A stretch of 64,000 bases of DNA from CAZBBB01 sp964490005 (lineage in GTDB: Bacteria; Planctomycetota; B15-G4): positions 38,614 to 102,613 of the forward strand of contig CAZBBB010000002.1 in assembly GCA_964490005.1 (NCBI GenBank), in the 5' to 3' direction. Below the pieces are notes generated by a model, which was given only the letters and a program-made list of their open reading frames with translations, was not told where the DNA came from and did no database searches. A program made the position numbers and the translations under genes. Shown piece by piece: positions 59,660 through 64,000 of this stretch. Every line of letters begins with the position of its first letter. Within the stretch, counting starts at the first letter, position 1.

Positions 59660-62166
59660 GCGCGCGCGCCTCGCCGCGCGGCCGCGGCGCAGGCCAGCAG
59701 TCCGAGCAGCGCCAACGGCGCGCTCAGCAGGCCCGCTTCCCACGCCGGCGAGCGGAAGCTGAACACGACCCGATGGCTGCCTGCCGGCACGAGCACGCCG
59801 CGGAAGGCCAGGTTGGCGGGCAGCGCGCGCGCGGGCCGTCCGTCGATGCTCGCGCTCCAGCCCGACATCCAGGCATCGGCGAGCACGAGCACGCCGTCGG
59901 TGCGCGCCTCGACCTCGAGCTCCACGCGCTCGGGCGTCTCGGCCACGATCCGGGCCGTGCCCGGATCGAGCGCGCGACGTTCGGCGTCGCCGCCCAGCTT
60001 CGGCGCGTCCGCGCCGGTCTCGAGCACGGCTGTCTCGGACCGCACCCCGTCGCCCGCGTCGGGAGCCGCGAGCGCCGCGAGCGCGCCGGCCTCGTCTTCC
60101 ACGAATCGCACGTGCCGGGCCAGCCAGGCGCGCGGCCGGGCGCGTTCGTTGCGGTAGGCGTACACGCCCGGTGGCGCGGGCAGGGGCGCCAGATGCGGTT
60201 CGGAGAGGGGGACGTCGCTCAGCACCCGGCTGACCGCGAACAGGTCGAGCAGCGGCGAGCGCAGCGCGCCGGGCTGCGAGAGCGCCGCGGTGCCCACGCC
60301 CGAGGCGGTGCCCGGCTGCAGCAATTCGTGCAGCGCCTCGACGCGCCGCGGGCCCAGGGTGATGTAGCCCGACAGGTCGCGGATGCCGAAGCCCAGGCCG
60401 AGGTTGGGCGGCAGCGGCAGCGAGAGCGCGTCGCGCGCCTCGCCGGCGGTGAAGCGCACCAGGCGCCCGCCCTGCGGGTCGACGAGCGAGGCCAGTGACG
60501 GCGGCGGCGCGTCGTAGCCGTCGCGCGGGACGAGCGGCCGTCCGGCGCGGGCGCCGTGCGCCAGGTCGAGCGCGGCCGCCAGCAGCAGCAGCGCCGCGGC
60601 CGGCGCCGGGCGCCGCGGGGCGAGCAGCAGCAGCAGTCCGGTGAGCGAGGAGAACAGCAGCACCCGGTCGAGCGCGACGAGCAGCAGCACGCGGTCGAAG
60701 TCGAGCGCCGCGGCGTGGGCCGCGACCTCGGGCAGCGACGCGCCGAGGACCGCGGCCAGGCGCGGCACGACGAATCCGACCCAGCCCTCGGGCCCGGCCG
60801 CGGCGAGCAGCGCGCGCGCGCAGGCGGCCGTGAGGGCGACGAGCAGCGCCGCGACGAGTCCGCCCGGCAGGCGCCGTCCTCCGAGCACGCGCGCCAGCCC
60901 GGCGCCGGCGAGCAGCGCGCCGCCGCAGGCGAACAGCAGCACGAAGCGCCGCGGATCGCCGGTGCTCAGCCCGGGCAGGTGCAGCACGGCCGGAAGCAGC
61001 GGCGTGTCGATGGAGAGCAGCGCGCCGAGCGCGCCCAGCACGGCGTAGAAGCGCAGGCCGCGCGCGCCGCCGGCCAGCAGGCCGCCGCAGGCCAGCAGCA
61101 GCGCGACGAGTCCGAAGCCGCTCGCCGACTCGACGTGGTTGGCCGTGGGCTTGAGCGCGAGATGGGCCAGCGCCCCGCGCGCGCGAAGCTGCGCGTGAGG
61201 GTGCCGGGCCAGGTCGGCGGGCTCGCCGAAGGCGTCGGGCGCGAGCGCAGTGAGCAGCGTGGCCGGCGCGGCGCCGAGCGTCGCGACGAGTTGCGGCGTG
61301 ACCGGCGGGCGCGTCGTGTCGCCGCTCGTGGCGACTTCGATCGACGGCCCGAGCTGCGGCCAGGCGAGAGCCAGCCCCAGCACGACGCCGAGCGCGGCGC
61401 GGGCCGCCGCGCCGGTCGCGCGCGCGCGCCGCTCGCGCTCCCCGAGCAGCGCCGGTCCGAGGCGCACGAGCGTCAGCGCCCCCGCCGCGTAGAGCAGGAT
61501 CAGGCTGCCCTGCGGGAAGCCCGCGAGCAGCGACAACCCGACCGAGCTGCCCAGCAGCGCGCAGGCGCCCCAGCCCGCGCCGCGCGCGAGCCGCTCGACG
61601 GCCAGCAGCGCCCACGGCAGCCAGATCGAGGCGCCCTGGATCTGGTACCAGCACCAGCGTGTCGCGAAGTAGCCGCAGAGCGCGAAGGCCAGTCCGCCGA
61701 GCACGGCCGCTGCGCGCGGCAGGCCGAGTTCCCGCGCCAGCGCGTACAGGCCCAAGCCGGCGATCCAGGCCTGCAGCAGCGCGATCCAACCGAAGGCGCG
61801 CGCCGGATCGAGCAGGCGCGTGAGCCAGTTGAGCGGCGAGAGCGCGCCGTGGACGGCCTGGCCGAGCAGGGGCGCCCCGCAGAGCGAGTCGGGGTTCCAG
61901 AGCGGGGCTTCGCCGCGCGCCAGGCGCGCCAGCGCCACGCCCAGCTGCGGCTCGAACATGAGCGCACGGTCGGAGGCCAGCGGCCAGCCCGCGTCCCGGA
62001 GCTGCGTCGCGAGGGGCGCGGGCGTGCCGGCCGCCCACGGCGAGAGCTGTGCGCGGTGCACGCCCCCGAGCACCCGCGGACCCGCCAGGGTCGGCGCGAG
62101 GACGGCGAGCGGCACGGCGAGCAGCAGCGCGACGGCGAGTGCACGCGAGCGGGCCGGGGCGGCCAT
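59638..62166 (-). CDS. YfhO-like polytopic membrane protein
   Basis: 842 residues. The N-terminal 500 residues carry about twelve membrane helices, with the long first extracytoplasmic loop (WNPDSLCGAPLLGQAVHGAL) found in YfhO-like and related GT-C proteins, followed by a soluble region and two C-terminal helices. The YfhO-specific closing segment is present: LVLADAWMSGWSASIDGRPA, then GVLVPAGSHRVVFSFRSP. YfhO proteins participate in glycosylating lipid-linked polymers using a polyprenyl-phosphate sugar, so the DPM1-like gene nearby is a plausible partner. The stop lies inside the end of the TVP38-type gene on the other strand. The start at 62166 is the first in-frame ATG before the signal-anchor helix. 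Confidence 0.87.
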   Translation of the reverse strand: MAAPARSRALAVALLLAVPLAVLAPTLAGPRVLGGVHRAQLSPWAAGTPAPLATQLRDAGWPLASDRALMFEPQLGVALARLARGEAPLWNPDSLCGAPLLGQAVHGALSPLNWLTRLLDPARAFGWIALLQAWIAGLGLYALARELGLPRAAAVLGGLAFALCGYFATRWCWYQIQGASIWLPWALLAVERLARGAGWGACALLGSSVGLSLLAGFPQGSLILLYAAGALTLVRLGPALLGERERRARATGAAARAALGVVLGLALAWPQLGPSIEVATSGDTTRPPVTPQLVATLGAAPATLLTALAPDAFGEPADLARHPHAQLRARGALAHLALKPTANHVESASGFGLVALLLACGGLLAGGARGLRFYAVLGALGALLSIDTPLLPAVLHLPGLSTGDPRRFVLLFACGGALLAGAGLARVLGGRRLPGGLVAALLVALTAACARALLAAAGPEGWVGFVVPRLAAVLGASLPEVAAHAAALDFDRVLLLVALDRVLLFSSLTGLLLLLAPRRPAPAAALLLLAAALDLAHGARAGRPLVPRDGYDAPPPSLASLVDPQGGRLVRFTAGEARDALSLPLPPNLGLGFGIRDLSGYITLGPRRVEALHELLQPGTASGVGTAALSQPGALRSPLLDLFAVSRVLSDVPLSEPHLAPLPAPPGVYAYRNERARPRAWLARHVRFVEDEAGALAALAAPDAGDGVRSETAVLETGADAPKLGGDAERRALDPGTARIVAETPERVELEVEARTDGVLVLADAWMSGWSASIDGRPARALPANLAFRGVLVPAGSHRVVFSFRSPAWEAGLLSAPLALLGLLACAAAARRGARAQPSAAC

Positions 62167-62280
62167 GGCCGCAGTGTGGCGGCCGGACCGGGCGATTCCA
62201 AGCCGGCACGCGACTCAACCCCGGACGCCGGGCGCGTCGATAGCGGCGCTACCCGTCGCCGCGGGGCGCCGCGGAGCACC

Positions 62281-62811
62281 ATGAGCACGACCCGACACCG
62301 CTGGATCGTGGGACTGCGCATCGTGTGCCTGGCGTTGGCACTGGCCGTGACGGTGCGCGTGCTCGTCGTCGAGAGCTGGCGCATCTCGGGCACCTCGATG
62401 CGCGAGGCGCTGCAGGACGGCGACCAGATCCTGGTGCTGCGCGCGGGTTTCCCGGCCGGGCCGCCGCGGGCGGGGGACACGGTCGTGGCGCGCATCCACG
62501 GGGAGACGCTCGTCAAGCGCGTCGCGGCCGGTCCCGGCGAGCGCATCGCGATGGTCGAGGGGCGCGTCGTGCGCGATGGGCGCCTCGTCGTCGAGCACAT
62601 CCCGGCGGCGCTCGACTGCCGCGATTCGTTTCCCGAGGTGCGGCTGGGGCCCGACGAGTTCTTCCTGCTCGGCGATCACCGGGCCGTCTCGGTCGACAGC
62701 CGCGAGTTCGGGCCGGTGCGCGCGCCGCAGATCCTCGGGCGCGTGCTGCTGCGCTTCGGCGGCGGCGGCATCTCCACCGTGGCCGCGCTCGACCGCCCGC
62801 GCGCCCCCTGA
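62281..62811 (+). CDS. lepB: Signal peptidase I
   Basis: 176 residues, short for the family but with the full catalytic core. One N-terminal membrane helix (LRIVCLALALAVTVRVLVV) is followed by ISGTSMREAL with nucleophile Ser39 and by ETLVKRVAAGPGE with general-base Lys79. The FFLLGDHRAVSVDSREFGPV block matches the third conserved box. It would cut signal peptides from exported proteins such as the many secreted products in this window. A GGAG lies four bases before the ATG. Divergent from the YfhO-like gene; a small membrane-protein gene follows. Confidence 0.94.
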   Translation: MSTTRHRWIVGLRIVCLALALAVTVRVLVVESWRISGTSMREALQDGDQILVLRAGFPAGPPRAGDTVVARIHGETLVKRVAAGPGERIAMVEGRVVRDGRLVVEHIPAALDCRDSFPEVRLGPDEFFLLGDHRAVSVDSREFGPVRAPQILGRVLLRFGGGGISTVAALDRPRAP

Positions 62812-62850
62812 GCGGGCCTCGCCCCGTTGTGCCGGCGCCGGACGCGCCGT

Positions 62851-62856
62851 GACAAT
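62851..62856 (+). promoter_or_regulatory. -10-like element (GACAAT) six bases before a GTG: probable leaderless start
   Basis: GACAAT is followed by GACGCC and the GTG at 62863. No ribosome site is present. The spacing matches the other leaderless candidates, though the first base deviates from TANNNT. Confidence 0.35.
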
Positions 62857-62862
62857 GACGCC

Positions 62863-63486
62863 GTGCTCCCCCTGCTCGCCGCATTGCGTCGCACGCTGCT
62901 CACGCCGGCCCTGCTGCCGCTGACGCTGTTCGCGATGGGCCTGACCTGGCTGGGCGTCGAGATGGCGCGCGCGGGGCTGGGCGCCGACGAGGGGCTGGTC
63001 GCGGACGTGCGCTCGGCTTGCCTGCCCTTCGCCGCCGCGCTGGTGCTCTCGCTGGCCGACCCGCTGGCGCTGCGCTCGGAGGCGCAGCGCGGCATGCTGC
63101 GCCTGCGCGCGGCGCGCACGGGCGGCTTCGCGCTCGTGCCGCGCTGGCTGGGAATCTCGCTCGCGACGCTGCCGACCGTGGCGCTGTGCGCGCTGGCGGG
63201 GGGCGCGTTCCCGGACGATCCGCTCGGCCTGCTGCTCGACCTGTCGCTGCTCTGCGCGGGAGGCTTGCTGCTCGGCAGCCTGCTGCCGCGCCGGCTGCTC
63301 GTGCCGGCGCTGTGGTGCCTGCTCGTGGCGGGCTACCTGCGGCCCTACTACGCGCAGACGCCCGTCGCCTACCTGCTGCCGGGTCTGGGCGCGCCCGGCG
63401 ACGCGCCGCGCGCGTGCTTCGCGTTGGCGTGGAGCGGCGGCGCGCTGCTGCTCGCGCGCTCCCGGCTGCTGGCCGCGACGACGTAG
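62863..63486 (+). CDS. Small membrane protein of unknown function
   Basis: 207 residues with about six hydrophobic segments (ALLPLTLFAMGLTWLGVEMA; CLPFAAALVLSLADPLAL; LGISLATLPTVALCALAGGA; LLVPALWCLLVAGYL). The layout recalls ABC-2 type permease subunits, but no ATPase is adjacent and no motif confirms it. The GTG at 62863 fits a leaderless promoter just upstream; a start at 62827 would add a hydrophilic Arg-rich stretch and is less likely. Converges with the right-edge membrane-protein gene, with one base between the stops. Confidence 0.65.
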   Translation: MLPLLAALRRTLLTPALLPLTLFAMGLTWLGVEMARAGLGADEGLVADVRSACLPFAAALVLSLADPLALRSEAQRGMLRLRAARTGGFALVPRWLGISLATLPTVALCALAGGAFPDDPLGLLLDLSLLCAGGLLLGSLLPRRLLVPALWCLLVAGYLRPYYAQTPVAYLLPGLGAPGDAPRACFALAWSGGALLLARSRLLAATT

Positions 63487-63487
63487 A

Positions 63488-64000
63488 TCAGACCGGCAGG
63501 GCCAGGTCGCCGAGCGCGACGGCGACGAGCAGCAGCAGCGACCAGGTGCGCCGCTCCTTGAGGTGGACGAGCAGCACCGCCATGGCCGAGAAGCTCGTGA
63601 GCGCGGCGCGGTCGAGCACGCCGCGCAGGTGAGCGGCGGCCAGCGCGCGCGTGGCGGGGCCGGGCAGTTCGCCGCCGGGCAGCCGCTCGAGGACGGGGGC
63701 GAGCAGCTCGGCGTCGGTCGCGGCGCCCGCGTGCAGCGCGACGGCCGCCAGCGCGGCGGCCAGCAGCACGGCCAGCGTGCCGACGAGCAGGTCGGCCCGC
63801 GTTCCGCGGGTCGGCGCGTCGGCGGACGCGGGCGGCAGCGCCCCCAGCCCGGCGAGCACGCCGGCCGTCAGCGCCAGCGCGAGCAGCGTGCCGGCGAAGG
63901 GCAGCGGGACGAGCAGCCCCAGCGCGACGGCGGCGAACAGCGGCAGCGCGCGCGCCGGGCGGCGGGCCGCGAGCAGCAGCAGCAGGTACAGCCCGACGGC
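63488..64000 (-). CDS. Polytopic membrane protein, partial at window edge, possibly truncated YfhO-like
   Basis: The frame is open to base 64000, so the 5' part is outside. The 170 visible residues contain four to five membrane helices (VALGLLVPLPFAGTLLALAL; LLVGTLAVLLAAALAAVALH; LTSFSAMAVLLVHL; TWSLLLLVAVALGDLALPV). The stretch from LLVGTLAVLL to GDLALPV can be aligned with the middle of the YfhO-like protein at 59638-62166 (LVAALLVALTAAC to LLLLAAALDLAHG), after which that protein continues for about 300 residues whereas this one stops. It may be a C-terminally truncated relative or a shorter GT-C-type protein; composition could also create the resemblance. Confidence 0.6.
   Translation of the reverse strand, partial: AVGLYLLLLLAARRPARALPLFAAVALGLLVPLPFAGTLLALALTAGVLAGLGALPPASADAPTRGTRADLLVGTLAVLLAAALAAVALHAGAATDAELLAPVLERLPGGELPGPATRALAAAHLRGVLDRAALTSFSAMAVLLVHLKERRTWSLLLLVAVALGDLALPV

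Overview
The window is very GC-rich and tightly packed with genes, and it looks like a chromosomal segment of a Planctomycetota bacterium. That assignment is an inference from gene content: an ECF sigma factor divergent from a membrane Ser/Thr kinase with a repeat-rich tail; a sugar-catabolism set (DUF1080-type hydrolase, TIM-barrel isomerase, Gfo/Idh/MocA oxidoreductase, ThuA-like lipoprotein); a sulfatase-superfamily protein with a TPR-like tail; several secreted FG-GAP or propeller proteins that share one C-terminal module; and many glycosyltransferases (GTs). No rRNA, tRNA, CRISPR array, transposase or phage gene was found.

Layout. 1-7069: right part of a glycan operon (three GT2, two GT4, one polytopic membrane protein), closed by a 22-bp perfect inverted repeat. 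7240-13479: a 2079-residue secreted repeat protein. 13535-17698: peroxiredoxin, sulfatase-like/TPR protein, secreted propeller-like protein. 23643 down to 17853 (minus strand): a translationally coupled three-gene sugar operon (TIM-barrel isomerase, MFS transporter, PA14/propeller/DUF1080 protein). 23703-28229: two secreted FG-GAP proteins in tandem. 28343-30379: divergent Gfo/Idh/MocA oxidoreductase and ThuA-like lipoprotein, flanked on both sides by copies of one covarying hairpin. 30494-35774: M28 peptidase, a TVP38-type membrane protein coupled to a flavin disulfide oxidoreductase, and a beta-helix protein. 35837-42952: hisS, xthA, a secreted SGNH/PKD protein (minus strand), proS and a GT4. 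42966-46697: sigma factor and kinase. 46806-48203: a paralogue of the 16271-17698 protein. 48532-50472: M3 peptidase. 50481-59659: second glycan cluster (two GT4, a coiled-coil protein, two GT2, a GT2-GT4 fusion, a DPM1-like GT2, a TVP38-type protein). 59638-64000: a YfhO-like membrane protein, signal peptidase I, a small membrane protein, and a partial membrane protein at the right edge.

How the genes may work together. The two GT clusters probably build a cell-surface glycan; the DPM1-like enzyme and the YfhO-like protein would fit lipid-linked sugar steps. The sugar operon and the Gfo/Idh-ThuA pair fit uptake and oxidation/hydrolysis of glycosides through keto-sugar intermediates. Several secreted proteins carry a shared C-terminal module (a PFKGG-like motif, then a Q..SN..L ending) that may be a sorting or anchoring signal. 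Gene starts are commonly coupled by NTGA overlaps, and several promoters place a TANNNT -10 element so near the start codon that the transcripts should be leaderless.
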